The position numbers and the translations under genes were made by a program. The notes beneath the pieces are model-generated. The model was given only the letters and a program-made list of their open reading frames with translations. It was not told the origin of the DNA and did no database searches. From the NCBI GenBank assembly GCA_041391225.1, contig JAWKOL010000015.1, forward strand, positions 1 through 64,000: a DNA stretch of 64,000 nt, given 5' to 3'. The first letter of the stretch is position 1, and each line of letters begins with the position of its first letter. Of this stretch, positions 7,671 through 16,904 are shown piece after piece. The DNA comes from RI-153 sp041391225. Lineage in GTDB: Bacteria; Chloroflexota; Anaerolineae; Caldilineales; Caldilineaceae.

Positions 7671-9569
7671 ATGCGTGTCATTGCCACCGCCGGCCACGTA
7701 GACCACGGGAAATCCGCGCTGGTGCGGGCGCTGAGCGGCATCGACCCCGACCGCCTGGCCGAAGAGCAGAAGCGCGGCCTCACCATTGATCTCGGTTTCG
7801 CCTGGATCGAACTTGACGACGAGCAGATCGGCATCGTCGACGTCCCGGGGCATATTGACTTCATCAAGAACATGCTGGCCGGTGTGGGCAGCGTCGACGC
7901 CGCCCTCTTCGTGGTGGCTGCCGACGAAGGCGTAATGCCACAGACACGCGAACACCTGGCCATCCTCGATCTGCTGGCCGTGCCAACCGGCGTCATCGCG
8001 CTTACCAAAATCGACGCTGTGGACGATGCCGAATGGCTCGATCTGGTGGAGATGGACGTCCACGATCTCCTGGCTGGCACCTGTCTGGCCGATGCACCCA
8101 TCGTGCGGGTCAGCGCCCACAAGGGGACAGGACTGGCCGATCTGCGCCAAACCTTGCGCCACGCCCTCACCGCCTTGCCACCCCGCCGCGACCGCAACCG
8201 CCCACGCCTGCCCATCGACCGTGTCTTCACCCTTTCCGGCTTCGGGACGGTTGTCACGGGCACACTGAGCGACGGTCATTTTGCCGTGGGTGATAGTGTA
8301 GAAGTGCTACCCGACGGCCCCAGTGGACGGATCCGCGGCCTGCAAAGCCACAAGCAGAGCATCGACACCGCGCAGCCGGGCAGTCGTGTGGCCATGAACC
8401 TCAGCGGCATCAGCACCGACGAGATCCGCCGCGGTCAGGTGGTGTGCAAGCCCGACACGCTGCGCGCCACCCGCCTGCTCGACGTCTCTTTTCGCCTGCT
8501 CGAAGACGCGCCCGGCCCCCTTGCCCACAACCTTGCCGTGGATTTCTTCTGCGGCGCCGCGGAGACGCCGGCCAACGTGCGCGTGCTGGGTGTCGAAGAA
8601 GTCCACCCCGGCACGGAGGCGTGGCTGCAACTGCGCCTGGCCGAACCTGTCCTCGTCGCCGCCGGTGACCGCTACATCCTGCGCCGTCCTTCGCCCAGCG
8701 CCACATTGGGCGGCGGCGTGGTGCTCAACCCGCACCCGCGCCGACGCTATCGCCGCTTCGATCCAGACGTCGTGGCCCGTTTCGAGACGCTGGCGCGTGG
8801 CGCACCCGACGAGATCCTCTTGCAGACGCTGGAACGCGAGCCGTTGCTTGCGCCCGATACGCTGATCGGCCGCAGTGGCCTCGGTTCGGAGCCTGCCCAG
8901 GCCGCCCTGGCCGAACTCCAGCAGAGCGGCGCTGTCACCGCGTTGGACGGCGCGCTGCTCACCCGCGCTGCGGTGGACGGGCTGATCCTTTCTTTGACGG
9001 CGCTGTTGAACGAATACCATCGCGCCAATCCGTTGAAGCGAGGCATGCCGCGCGGCGAAGTGCGTAGCCGCCTACGCCTCCCGCGCAAGGACGCAGCCTC
9101 GATCTGCCGGTGCGTGCCTTCAATCAACTCGTGCAACAGGCCATCGACGCCCAAAATCGCCGGCGACGAGCAATTGTTGTGGCGCGCCGATTTTCGCGTC
9201 ACCCTCGATGAACGTCGGCGCCGCGCCGTGGAGCAGACGATGGCCCGCTATGCTGCATCGCCCTACGCCCCACCCAATGCCGCCGAAACCCTCACCCTGC
9301 TCGGCGAAGATGAAGCGTTGCTCGACGCCCTGATCGACCAGGGGCAACTGCGCCGAATGCAGGGCAACGTCCTCTTCCGCGGGGAAGACGCCGACGCCAT
9401 GTTCGCCCAGATCCGCCAGTTCATCGCCGCAGAGGGCAGCATCTCGCTTGCCCAGGCCCGCGATCTCTTCAACACCAGCCGCAAATACGTGCAGGCCGTC
9501 CTCGAAGAGATGGACGCCCAGCGCATCACGCGGCGGGAGGGGGATGTGCGGGTGTTGCGGAATGCGTGA
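7671..9569 (+). CDS. selB: Selenocysteine-specific elongation factor SelB
   Basis: 632 aa. It has the EF-Tu-like GTPase core: GHVDHGKS (P-loop, residues 8-15), DVPGH, TKID, then domain II with SGFGTVVTGTL, and a C-terminal winged-helix region that binds the SECIS hairpin. SelB delivers Sec-tRNA to in-frame UGA codons, so the organism probably makes selenoproteins. No selA, selC or obvious UGA-containing selenoprotein gene was found in this window. Between about 9096 and 9156 the frame reads as an unrelated stretch (ICRCVPSINSC) while the next frame gives LDLPVRAFNQLVQQAIDAQ; two compensating indels are implied. The last codons run into a word repeat. Confidence 0.9.
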   Translation: MRVIATAGHVDHGKSALVRALSGIDPDRLAEEQKRGLTIDLGFAWIELDDEQIGIVDVPGHIDFIKNMLAGVGSVDAALFVVAADEGVMPQTREHLAILDLLAVPTGVIALTKIDAVDDAEWLDLVEMDVHDLLAGTCLADAPIVRVSAHKGTGLADLRQTLRHALTALPPRRDRNRPRLPIDRVFTLSGFGTVVTGTLSDGHFAVGDSVEVLPDGPSGRIRGLQSHKQSIDTAQPGSRVAMNLSGISTDEIRRGQVVCKPDTLRATRLLDVSFRLLEDAPGPLAHNLAVDFFCGAAETPANVRVLGVEEVHPGTEAWLQLRLAEPVLVAAGDRYILRRPSPSATLGGGVVLNPHPRRRYRRFDPDVVARFETLARGAPDEILLQTLEREPLLAPDTLIGRSGLGSEPAQAALAELQQSGAVTALDGALLTRAAVDGLILSLTALLNEYHRANPLKRGMPRGEVRSRLRLPRKDAASICRCVPSINSCNRPSTPKIAGDEQLLWRADFRVTLDERRRRAVEQTMARYAASPYAPPNAAETLTLLGEDEALLDALIDQGQLRRMQGNVLFRGEDADAMFAQIRQFIAAEGSISLAQARDLFNTSRKYVQAVLEEMDAQRITRREGDVRVLRNA

Positions 9570-9651
9570 TTCGCAATGCGTAATTCGTAATGCGTGATTG
9601 TCGTTCGATGCGGCCTGCTTCTGCGTTACGCATTACGGATGACGCATTTTT
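9561..9651. repeat. Inverted word repeat (AATGCGTAATTCGTAATG type)
   Basis: Left arm 9561-9599 and right arm 9625-9651 are imperfect reverse complements built from AATGCGTAA/ATTCGTAAT words, with a loop of about 25 bases. The left arm overlaps the last codons and stop of selB. The same word type recurs at 17919-18028. Confidence 0.75.
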
Positions 9652-9666
9652 CTTCCCAGGTGGCCC

Positions 9667-11322
9667 ATGATCCCCCATGCCTTCGTTGAAATCCTGATCG
9701 AAAATCCATTGTTGTTGCTCTTTCTCGTCACCGCGATTGGGTACCCGCTGGGGCGGATCAAAATCGCGGGGAGCAGCCTCGGCGTGGCCGCTGTCCTGTT
9801 TGTGGGGTTGGCGGTTGGCGCATTGGATCCAGAGTTGGAACTGCCCGAAATCGTCTTCTTGCTGGGGCTGACGATCTTTGTCTACACAATTGGCGTCAGC
9901 AGTGGTGCGGGGTTCTTTGCTTCGTTTCGGCGCAAGGGGCTGCGCGACAATGTTTTCGTGGTGATGGTGTTGTTGTTGGCGGCGTTGCTCACGGTGGGGG
10001 CGCAGACGCTGCTGCAACTGCCAGGCGCGGTGGCGGCAGGGATGTATGCCGGCAGCCTGACCAACACCCCTGCCCTGGCCGGCATGCTCGATCTCATCCG
10101 CAGCACCGCCGCACCTGATCAACGAGAGACGCTGCTGGCCTTGCCGGTGATCGGCTATTCGGTGGCCTACCCGATGGGCGTGCTGGGCATGATCCTCGCT
10201 GTGTTCATCATGCAGCGCGTCTGGCGGATCGACTACAGCGCCGATGCGCAACGTGTGCGCGACATCCACGCCGTGGAACAGCAGTTGTACAACCGCACTG
10301 TGCGCATCCAAAACACAGACATCACCACCGCGCCGCTGCGCGAGATCGCACGGCGGCGTGGCTGGGGCGTCGTCTTTGGTCGCCTGCGCCGCGGTGACAC
10401 CGTCTCGCTCGTCAACGGTGACACACGTTTGCAACTGGGGGATCTGGTCAGCCTGATCGGCACGCCCGAGGCTGTGGACACCGCCATCCCCGATCTGGGC
10501 GAACTCACTGATCTGCGTCTTGAGTTTGATCGCAGCCAGTACGACTTCCGCCGAGTTTTTGTGTCCAACCAGGCCGTGGTGGGCCGACGTCTGGCCGATC
10601 TCGATCTGCCGCATCGCTTCGGCGCGCTGGTGACACGTGTCCGCCGCGGCGACATCGACGTGCTTGCCTACGGCGACACGGCGTTGGAATTGGGCGACCG
10701 CGTGCGTGTAGTAGCGCCGCGCGATCAAATGGCCGCCGTTAGCCGTTTTTTCGGTGATTCGTACAGGGAACTTAGCGAGGTTAATCTGTTATCCTTTGGA
10801 TTGGGGCTTTCGTTGGGGTTGCTTCTGGGCCTGGTGCCGATTCCGCTGCCCGGTGGGGTAACCTTTACGCTGGGCTTCGCCGGCGGCCCGCTGATCGTGG
10901 GGTTGATCCTGGGGGCGCGGCGTCGTACCGGCCCAGTGGTGTGGACACTGCCGTACAGCGCCAATCTCACGCTGCGCCAAATCGGGCTGATCCTCTTGCT
11001 GGCGGGCATTGGCGTACGTTCGGGGTACACGTTCTTCTCTACATTTGCGCAGAGTGGCGGCGTCTACATCTTTCTTGCCGGTATGGTGATCACCTTGGCC
11101 ACGGCGTTCACCACACTTTGGGTAGGGTACAAGCTTCTCAAAATTCCATTTGGGTTGCTCATCGGTATGCTGTCCGGTGTGCAGACGCAGCCCGCCGTCC
11201 TTGGTTTTGCACTGGAGCAGGCCGACAATGATCTGCCGAACATCGGCTACGCGCTCGTCTTCCCGGTGACGACCATCACCAAGATCCTGGTGGCACAGTT
11301 GTTGTTGGTTTTCTTGCAGTGA
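9667..11322 (+). CDS. AspT/YidE-type membrane transporter with two RCK_C domains
   Basis: 551 aa. Two hydrophobic Asp-Ala-exchanger-type domains (about residues 10-190 and 365-550, each with several transmembrane helices) flank two soluble RCK_C/TrkA-C domains (about 200-360; NGDTRLQLGDLVSLIG and YGDTALELGDRVRVVA). This architecture is that of the aspartate:alanine exchanger family and of YidE/YbjL. The conserved SLTNTPALAGM and SGVQTQPAVLGFA repeats sit at matching places in the two halves. Start ATG 9667 has AGGTGG upstream. The substrate is unknown; dicarboxylates or amino acids are family precedents. Confidence 0.88.
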   Translation: MIPHAFVEILIENPLLLLFLVTAIGYPLGRIKIAGSSLGVAAVLFVGLAVGALDPELELPEIVFLLGLTIFVYTIGVSSGAGFFASFRRKGLRDNVFVVMVLLLAALLTVGAQTLLQLPGAVAAGMYAGSLTNTPALAGMLDLIRSTAAPDQRETLLALPVIGYSVAYPMGVLGMILAVFIMQRVWRIDYSADAQRVRDIHAVEQQLYNRTVRIQNTDITTAPLREIARRRGWGVVFGRLRRGDTVSLVNGDTRLQLGDLVSLIGTPEAVDTAIPDLGELTDLRLEFDRSQYDFRRVFVSNQAVVGRRLADLDLPHRFGALVTRVRRGDIDVLAYGDTALELGDRVRVVAPRDQMAAVSRFFGDSYRELSEVNLLSFGLGLSLGLLLGLVPIPLPGGVTFTLGFAGGPLIVGLILGARRRTGPVVWTLPYSANLTLRQIGLILLLAGIGVRSGYTFFSTFAQSGGVYIFLAGMVITLATAFTTLWVGYKLLKIPFGLLIGMLSGVQTQPAVLGFALEQADNDLPNIGYALVFPVTTITKILVAQLLLVFLQ

Positions 11323-11398
11323 GCATTCAGTGCTCTACCGCGATTGCCCTGAAACCGTCTGTTGTGTTGGGATGCACGCATCCACATGGAAAGCGACT

Positions 11399-14042
11399 AT
11401 GGATAAACCAAGTTCAGATCTGTTCCAGCGTCTCACCGACCGTGCTCCAGACATCGTCTTCCGCTTTGAAACATTGCCCGAAATGCGCTGTACCTACCTG
11501 AACGCGGCGGTTTACGACATTCTCGGCTATGCCCCCGAAGAGATCTACGCCGATCCTGAACTCTTCTGGCGCATCATTCACCCCGAGGATCTGGAGCAAC
11601 TTGTTCAGGAGTTTCATAACCCATCGCCGCAGGCCCCCGCCCTACGTTGGCAGCACAAAGACGGCCGCACCGTGTGGATCGAGCAACACATCGTCACCTA
11701 CACCGATGCCGAGGTAGGGACGCCCTACGCCGTGGAGGGCATTGCTCGTGATGTGACGCACCAGAAGCAGAGCGAATCCCGTACGCCGTCACCTCGACGA
11801 GATCACATTGCTGAATCAGGTGATCTCACTCACGGCCCTGGCTCAAAATCTGCCTACCGCGCTACAGCAGGCGTGCGCTGTGCTGGCCAGGTTTTTGGCG
11901 CCGCAAGGCGCTGTGGCTGTCTTCGACGACGATCAGACGGTGTTGAACGTTATCGCCGAATACCAGGAAGGCGATGCACCCAGCGCGCTGGGTACACAGA
12001 TTGCGGGCATCGGCAACCCGTCCATCGATGCCATCCTCGCCGACAAAGCGCCGTTAGCCATCAGCGACGCGGACACGCATCCGTTGTTGGCGCCTGTCCA
12101 TGATCTCATGCAGCGGCGCAACACCAAATCGCTGCTGTTGGTCCCCATGCTCATTGGCGACGAAGTGCGCGGCACCTTGGGGTTGGATTTCCACACACCG
12201 CGCCGGTTCGACGCGGAAGAACTGCAATTGGCCCAGAATGTTGCAAACCAGTTGGGCCAGGTGTTGCAGCGTCTTACGCTCTACACGCAGAGTATGGAGC
12301 ACGCCCGGCTGGCAACGATGCTCTCTGATCTGGGCGAACGGCTCAACCGATCATTCACACTGGCCGAAGTCTTCCAGGCGATTGGCGAGGGCGCTATGCA
12401 CCTGAGCGGCAGTGATCGATGCGCCGTCTTTGCGCGTAATCCAGGCGATGTGATCCAATGCGCCTGGGCGAAAGGGATCACGGCGGCCTCTATCACGGCG
12501 ATCCTCGACGATCTGCGCGGCGCAGCCACGACGCGTCTGCTGGACACGGCGGAACCGATTTTCTTGAACGATGTGCAGCGTATGCCCGCCGATTCACTTC
12601 TGCGCCGACTTGGCGTGGCCGAAGGGTATGGATCTGTTGCGGCATGGCCGCTGGTCTTCGAGAACAGGACGGTGGCCAGCGTTGTCTGCTTCCACGATGA
12701 CACGCGCCGTTGGCCCGCCAACGAACGCGAGGTGATGGCGTCGTTTGCCCGGCAAGCCACCAGCACACTGGAGAACGCGCGGCTCTTCGGCGAGGCCCAG
12801 CGTCGTGCTGCTGAATTGGAGCGGCTGTCTCAGATTTCGTCGGCGCTGCGCTCGGCCAGAGATCGCCACGAGATCCAATCTGTGATCCTCGACGAGCTAC
12901 TGACTCTATTGGGAACACAGAATGGCGCCGTGGTTCTGCGCAATGTGGATACGGCGGAACTGGTGTTGGCGGAAACGCGGGGAGACACCCTAAATCTGAG
13001 TGGTATGTCACTCAGTAGTTCGGCATGCATGACACTCGATATCGTTGAGTCGGGGCGGCCGTATGTGGCGGCGAATCTGTACGATGACGAACGTTTTGAT
13101 CGCTACGATCTGGTCGAAACGCCGGTCGCCGCTGTGTGTGCGCCGCTCATCGTCGATGAGCGAAGCATTGGCGCACTGTGGGTGATCCGCCCACAACCGT
13201 TTACCGACACCGAAGTCAACCTGATCCTGGCAGTGGCCGACATCGGGGCCGCCGCCATTCACCGCGCCCGCGAAGTGGAGACATTGGAACAGCACGTTCA
13301 GGCGCGTACGCAGCAACTGGCCGAGGCCAATGTCCGCTTGACCGAGCTTGACGTGCTGAAATCAAAGTTCGTCTCCGATGTCTCACACGAATTGCGCACG
13401 CCGATCCAGAACCTGAAAATGTACCTCGATCTGCTGGAGCGAGGACGCCCGGAGAAGCGCTCGGTCTACCTCAACACATTGCAGGATCAGGTAGATCTGC
13501 TCAAACGCCTCACAGAGGACATCCTCGATCTGTCGCGGTTGGAACTGAATCCCGAACGTGGCGACTTCGAAGACGTGGAGATCAACCAACTGATCAGCCA
13601 GGTCTACACTTCGCTTAGGCCGCGCGCCGAATCGCGGGGGTTGACTGTGTCGGTACAACTGGATCCGCTGCTCCCCATGATCCGTGCAGACGCCGGCCAG
13701 ATGGTGCAGGTTGTCAACAACCTGTTGGAGAATGCCATCAACTACACACTTGCCGGTTCGGTACGGATCTCTACGAAGCGGGCCGACAATGGGGTGTGTC
13801 TCCAGGTAGAAGACAGCGGCATGGGGATCTCTCAGAACGATATGGCGCACCTGTTCGACCGTTTCTACCGCAGCAATCGGGTAAGCCAATCCAACATCCG
13901 TGGCACCGGGCTGGGGCTGGCGATTGTCAACGAAATTGTGCAGAAACACAATGGCCGAATCGAAGTGGAGAGCGAGGAGGAGATTGGGTCGACTTTTCGT
14001 GTTTGGTTCCCGGTGGACGGCGTCACCGACCTCAGGGCATAA
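11399..14042 (+). CDS. PAS/triple-GAF sensor histidine kinase, one frameshift
   Basis: From ATG 11399 (GGAAAG upstream) a PAS domain with PAC segment is read (IVFRFETLPEMRCTYLNAA, HKDGRTVWIEQHIV). Near 11775-11790 the frame shifts and the protein continues to 14042. Downstream are three GAF-like domains, a coiled linker, the HisKA phosphoacceptor in VSDVSHELRTP (His codon 13386), N box MVQVVNNLLENAINYT, G1 VEDSGMGIS, F box LFDRFYRSN and G2 GTGLGLAIV. About 880 aa when rejoined, with no transmembrane helices, so probably a cytoplasmic sensor. No response regulator adjoins it; the nearby NarL proteins normally pair with another kinase class. Confidence 0.85.
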
Positions 14043-14072
14043 TTTCTAAACACGTCGCGTTGGTTTCGGCTT

Positions 14073-14101
14073 TTGACATCACCCAATCGCTGTGCTATTC
14101 T
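14073..14101 (+). promoter_or_regulatory. Sigma70-like promoter of the aromatic amino acid operon
   Basis: Perfect TTGACA at 14073-14078, a 17-base spacer and TATTCT at 14096-14101. Transcription would start near 14108, giving a leader RNA of almost 500 bases before pheA that contains the aromatic-rich ORF and the terminator. Confidence 0.75.
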
Positions 14102-14144
14102 GCGCAAATAGTCCTCCGAACGCAACAACTTAGCCATAACTTTG

Positions 14145-14393
14145 ATGGGTTTCTTCATGCGCCGTTCTATCAAGCAGTCGATTCGTCAACAATCCGGTTT
14201 AGAGTCACTGGTCCACAAGGACGAGCGTCTGTTGCCGATTTCTCTGCTCGAAGGCCCGACGCACGATGAATTTATGCTTGCCCTCAACCTGCGCCATGAA
14301 TGGCGCGGGTTTTCTTTTGGCAACTTCTGGTTTGGCTATTATTTTGCAGTCTCTCAATCGTCTCCACAGGTCGAGGAGCGTTGGGCTGTGTAG
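14145..14393 (+). CDS. Aromatic-rich leader peptide of the phe/tyr/trp operon
   Basis: 82 codons from ATG 14145; internal ATG 14274 would give a 39-codon version. Codons 53-67 (14301-14345) encode W-R-G-F-S-F-G-N-F-W-F-G-Y-Y-F, that is nine Phe, Tyr or Trp residues in fifteen, with another Trp two codons before the TAG stop at 14391. The rest shows no domain. It lies between the promoter and an intrinsic terminator just upstream of pheA, the position of attenuator leader peptides. No strong ribosome site precedes either ATG. The biological reading is inference; the aromatic density and position are seen directly. Confidence 0.65.
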   Translation: MGFFMRRSIKQSIRQQSGLESLVHKDERLLPISLLEGPTHDEFMLALNLRHEWRGFSFGNFWFGYYFAVSQSSPQVEERWAV

Positions 14394-14432
14394 TGTGCAG
14401 CTTACGTGCAGACACCAAGAGCGTGGAGACGA
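14358..14432 (+). promoter_or_regulatory. Candidate antiterminator pairing upstream of pheA
   Basis: Bases 14358-14367 (TCGTCTCCAC) are perfectly complementary to 14423-14432, which forms the left arm and loop of the terminator. The upstream strand begins 13 bases after the last aromatic codon. A competing local hairpin, 14359-14365 with 14375-14380, could sequester it. This is the arrangement of a translation-coupled attenuator; the switch itself is inferred. Confidence 0.6.
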
Positions 14433-14453
14433 CCTCCACGCTCTTTCTTTTTG
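14417..14453 (+). terminator. Intrinsic terminator (attenuator) before pheA
   Basis: 12-bp perfect stem, 14417-14428 with 14434-14445, loop ACGAC, followed by TCTTTTTG. It lies about 150 bases upstream of pheA and downstream of the leader ORF, so it would stop transcription before the structural genes. Confidence 0.85.
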
Positions 14454-14456
14454 TAC

Positions 14457-14582
14457 GGATTGGGGACTAGGAATTAGGGACTCGGGACTGGGATCGTGTC
14501 GGGTGAGCGACACCAATATAGGAATTACTTGCTCAACAAGATCCCAGTTCCCAATCCCCAGTCCCCAATCCCTAGTCCCCCA
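14457..14582. repeat. Inverted word repeat (GGGACTGGGATT type)
   Basis: Left arm 14457-14494 and right arm 14540-14582 are imperfect reverse complements made of GGGGACT, GGGATT and GGGAATT words. It sits between the attenuator terminator and pheA. Closely related arms occur at 18924, 28325, 52745, 61147 and 62995. Confidence 0.8.
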
Positions 14583-14599
14583 CCCCACGAGGTGATCAC

Positions 14600-15457
14600 A
14601 TGACAAAAGTCGCATTCCAGGGCGAACACGGCGCTTATTCAGAAGAGGCGATCCGCCAACATTTTGGGGCAGAGGTGGAGACGCTGCCGTGTGAGGCGTT
14701 TGAACACATCTTTGCCGCCGTGGATCGCGACGAGGCGACCTTCGGCGTGCAGCCGGTGGAAAATTCGCTGGCCGGCAGTATCAACAAGGCATACGATCTG
14801 CTGCTGGAACATGATCTGAAGGTGCATGGTGAAATCGTGCTGCGTGTGCGCCACTGTCTGTTGACTTTGCCCGGCCAGGCCGCGGACATTCAACAGGTAC
14901 GCAGCCATCCCCAAGCGCTGGCGCAGTGTGAAGGCTTCCTCAACCGCAACGGCTACAAGGCGATCCCCTGGTACGACACCGCGGGCAGCGCCAAGGAACT
15001 GGCTGAGCACCCGGCGCCAGGTGTTGGTGTCATTGCCAGCAAACTGTCGGCACAGACCTACGGCCTGGAGATCGTGCAGGAGGGGATCGAGGATCTGGCC
15101 TTCAACTACACACGGTTCTTCATCGTGGGCAAAGGTGAAGCCCCGCGCGGCGAAAACGCCAAGACATCGTTGGTCTTCGCCACGCCGCACAGCCCCGGCG
15201 CCCTCTACGGCTGCCTGGGCGAATTTGCCACCCGCTCCATCAATCTGACCAAGCTCGAAAGTCGTCCGCGACGCAATCGACCTTGGCAGTATGTCTTCTA
15301 TCTCGATTTTGAGGGTCACTGGCAAGATGAAGCCTGTAGCCAGGCCCTGCTCAGCCTGCTCAACCGCGCCGCCTTCGTCAAACTGCTGGGCAGTTTCCCC
15401 GCCGCCGTGCAGCCGGAGATCGAAATCAATGGTCAGGGCGCGCTGCTGCAAATCTGA
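14600..15457 (+). CDS. pheA: Prephenate dehydratase
   Basis: 285 aa, the usual length of a monofunctional enzyme. It converts prephenate to phenylpyruvate in phenylalanine synthesis. Residues 3-180 form the catalytic PDT domain (VAFQGEHGAYSEEA at the start; ENSLAGS; NYTRFFIVG carrying the catalytic TRF motif). Residues 190-275 form an ACT regulatory domain with the Phe-binding signatures GALYGCL and ESRPRR. It is the first structural gene of a seven-gene aromatic operon and lies behind the aromatic-rich leader, so phenylalanine control by both attenuation and allostery is likely. Confidence 0.96.
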   Translation: MTKVAFQGEHGAYSEEAIRQHFGAEVETLPCEAFEHIFAAVDRDEATFGVQPVENSLAGSINKAYDLLLEHDLKVHGEIVLRVRHCLLTLPGQAADIQQVRSHPQALAQCEGFLNRNGYKAIPWYDTAGSAKELAEHPAPGVGVIASKLSAQTYGLEIVQEGIEDLAFNYTRFFIVGKGEAPRGENAKTSLVFATPHSPGALYGCLGEFATRSINLTKLESRPRRNRPWQYVFYLDFEGHWQDEACSQALLSLLNRAAFVKLLGSFPAAVQPEIEINGQGALLQI

Positions 15458-15660
15458 CAGGGTGATCGTATTGGCGAACTCGCCTGGTGGGGCTGAAATC
15501 CCCTGCTGACACAGAGAAGTCGCCTCAGCGACTGGTACACGCTGCACGCCTGAGGGCGCTTTTCACTGTCAGAACGGGATTTCAATCCCGTTGCGGGTTC
15601 TCACAATCCGCATCTCGCAACTCGCATCTCTCAATCCGCAACTCGCAATCCGCAACCCGT
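15458..15660. repeat. Composite repeat spacer between pheA and aroF
   Basis: The 227-base gap holds a copy of the 985-1042 element (about 15463-15495), the hairpins AGTCGCCTCAGCGACT-like near 15518-15535 and AACGGGATT-TC-AATCCCGTT (15573-15592, perfect), and then tandem words CGCAACT/CGCATCT/CAATCCG at 15602-15658. No gene. The aroF ribosome site AAAGGAGA follows. Confidence 0.7.
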
Positions 15661-15684
15661 CTGCAACACACAAAGGAGACCAAC

Positions 15685-16752
15685 ATGATCGTCGTCATGA
15701 AACCCGATGCAACCGCCGCCGAAATTGCCGCCGTGATCAGCAAGACGGAACGCATGGGCGCTTCCTCCCACCCCATCTACGGCGCGGATCACACCGTCGT
15801 TGCCCTGGTGGGTGACCTGACGCAGGTAGAACGTTCCGTTTTTGACGCGATGGCTGGCGTGCTGAAGACAGTGCGTATTCAGGAGCCGTACAAGCTGGCC
15901 GGTCGCACGAGCCATCCCCACAACACGGTGATCGACGTCAACGGCGTCAAGATTGGCGGCGAAGACATCGTCGTCATGGCCGGCCCGTGCAGCGTGGAGA
16001 GCCGCGAGCAGATCCTCGAAGTGGCGCACATGGTCAAAGAAGCTGGCGCAACCGTCCTGCGCGGCGGCGCTTTCAAGCCGCGCACCAGCCCGTACAGCTT
16101 CCAGGGCCTGGGCGAAAAGGGTCTTCAATACCTGGCCGAAGCCCGCGAGCAGACCGGGCTGCCCATCATCACCGAAGTCATGACCGTAGAAACCGTAGAA
16201 GTTGTAAGCGAGTACGCCGATATTTTGCAGATCGGCGCCCGCAACATGCAGAATTATGGTCTGTTGCAGGCCGTGGGCAAGGTGCAGAAGCCGGTGATGC
16301 TCAAGCGCGGCATCAGTGGCGAAATCAAAGAACTGCTCATGTGCGCCGAGTACATCCTCAGCAACGGCAACTACAACGTCATGCTGTGTGAGCGCGGTAT
16401 TCGCACCTACGAGACCGCCACCCGCAACACCTTCGATCTCAACGCCCTGCCCGTGCTCCATCGCGCCAGTCACCTGCCGGTGGTGGCCGATCCTTCGCAC
16501 GGCACAGGCGACTGGGAACTGATCCCCGCCATGAGCAAAGCCGCTGTGGCCGCTGGCGCCGACGCCCTGATCATCGAAGTTCACCAAAATCCCGACAACG
16601 CCCTCAGCGACGGCGATCAAAGCCTCAAGCCCGACCGCTTCGCCGAACTGATGGCCGATCTCCGTCGCGTCGCCGCCGCGGTGGATCGGAAGATCGCCAC
16701 GTTGCCCGCGGATCGGGCGGTGACGAATGGACGTGTGATAGAGACGGCGTAA
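15685..16752 (+). CDS. aroF: DAHP synthase, first copy
   Basis: 355 aa from ATG 15685 with AAAGGAGA upstream. 3-Deoxy-7-phosphoheptulonate synthase joins PEP and erythrose-4-phosphate, the first step of the shikimate pathway. Residues 1-70 are a ferredoxin-like regulatory domain (MIVVMKPDATAAEI). The KDO8P-synthase-like TIM barrel follows, with AGPCSVES, LRGGAFKPRTSPYSFQG, KRGISG, ADPSHGTG and IIEVHQNPD. This type I-beta layout is common in Thermotoga and Gram-positives. It has a longer C-terminal tail than the second copy. The adjacent paralogue suggests separate feedback control by Tyr and Phe, which cannot be assigned from sequence. Confidence 0.95.
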   Translation: MIVVMKPDATAAEIAAVISKTERMGASSHPIYGADHTVVALVGDLTQVERSVFDAMAGVLKTVRIQEPYKLAGRTSHPHNTVIDVNGVKIGGEDIVVMAGPCSVESREQILEVAHMVKEAGATVLRGGAFKPRTSPYSFQGLGEKGLQYLAEAREQTGLPIITEVMTVETVEVVSEYADILQIGARNMQNYGLLQAVGKVQKPVMLKRGISGEIKELLMCAEYILSNGNYNVMLCERGIRTYETATRNTFDLNALPVLHRASHLPVVADPSHGTGDWELIPAMSKAAVAAGADALIIEVHQNPDNALSDGDQSLKPDRFAELMADLRRVAAAVDRKIATLPADRAVTNGRVIETA

Positions 16753-16789
16753 CCTGCTTTTGGATTCAAACTTAGATTCGTTATCAATA

Positions 16790-16884
16790 GAGATTAGGAG
16801 ATTGGGCGATTGGGTGATTGTTAGATGGCAACATCTGCGCACACGAAACCCCCTAATCGCTCAATCGCCTAATCCCCCAATCTC
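16790..16884. repeat. Inverted word repeat (GATTGGGCGATTGGG type)
   Basis: Left arm 16790-16819 and right arm 16855-16884 are imperfect reverse complements made of GATTAGG, GATTGGG and GCGATT words. It lies in the gap between the two aroF copies. Confidence 0.8.
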
Positions 16885-16904
16885 ATCTGCAAGAGGACCC
16901 CACC

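Noticed and set aside
7671..9660. tRNA-Sec or SECIS element near selB
   Set aside because: No cloverleaf with a UCA anticodon or SECIS-like hairpin was found near selB.
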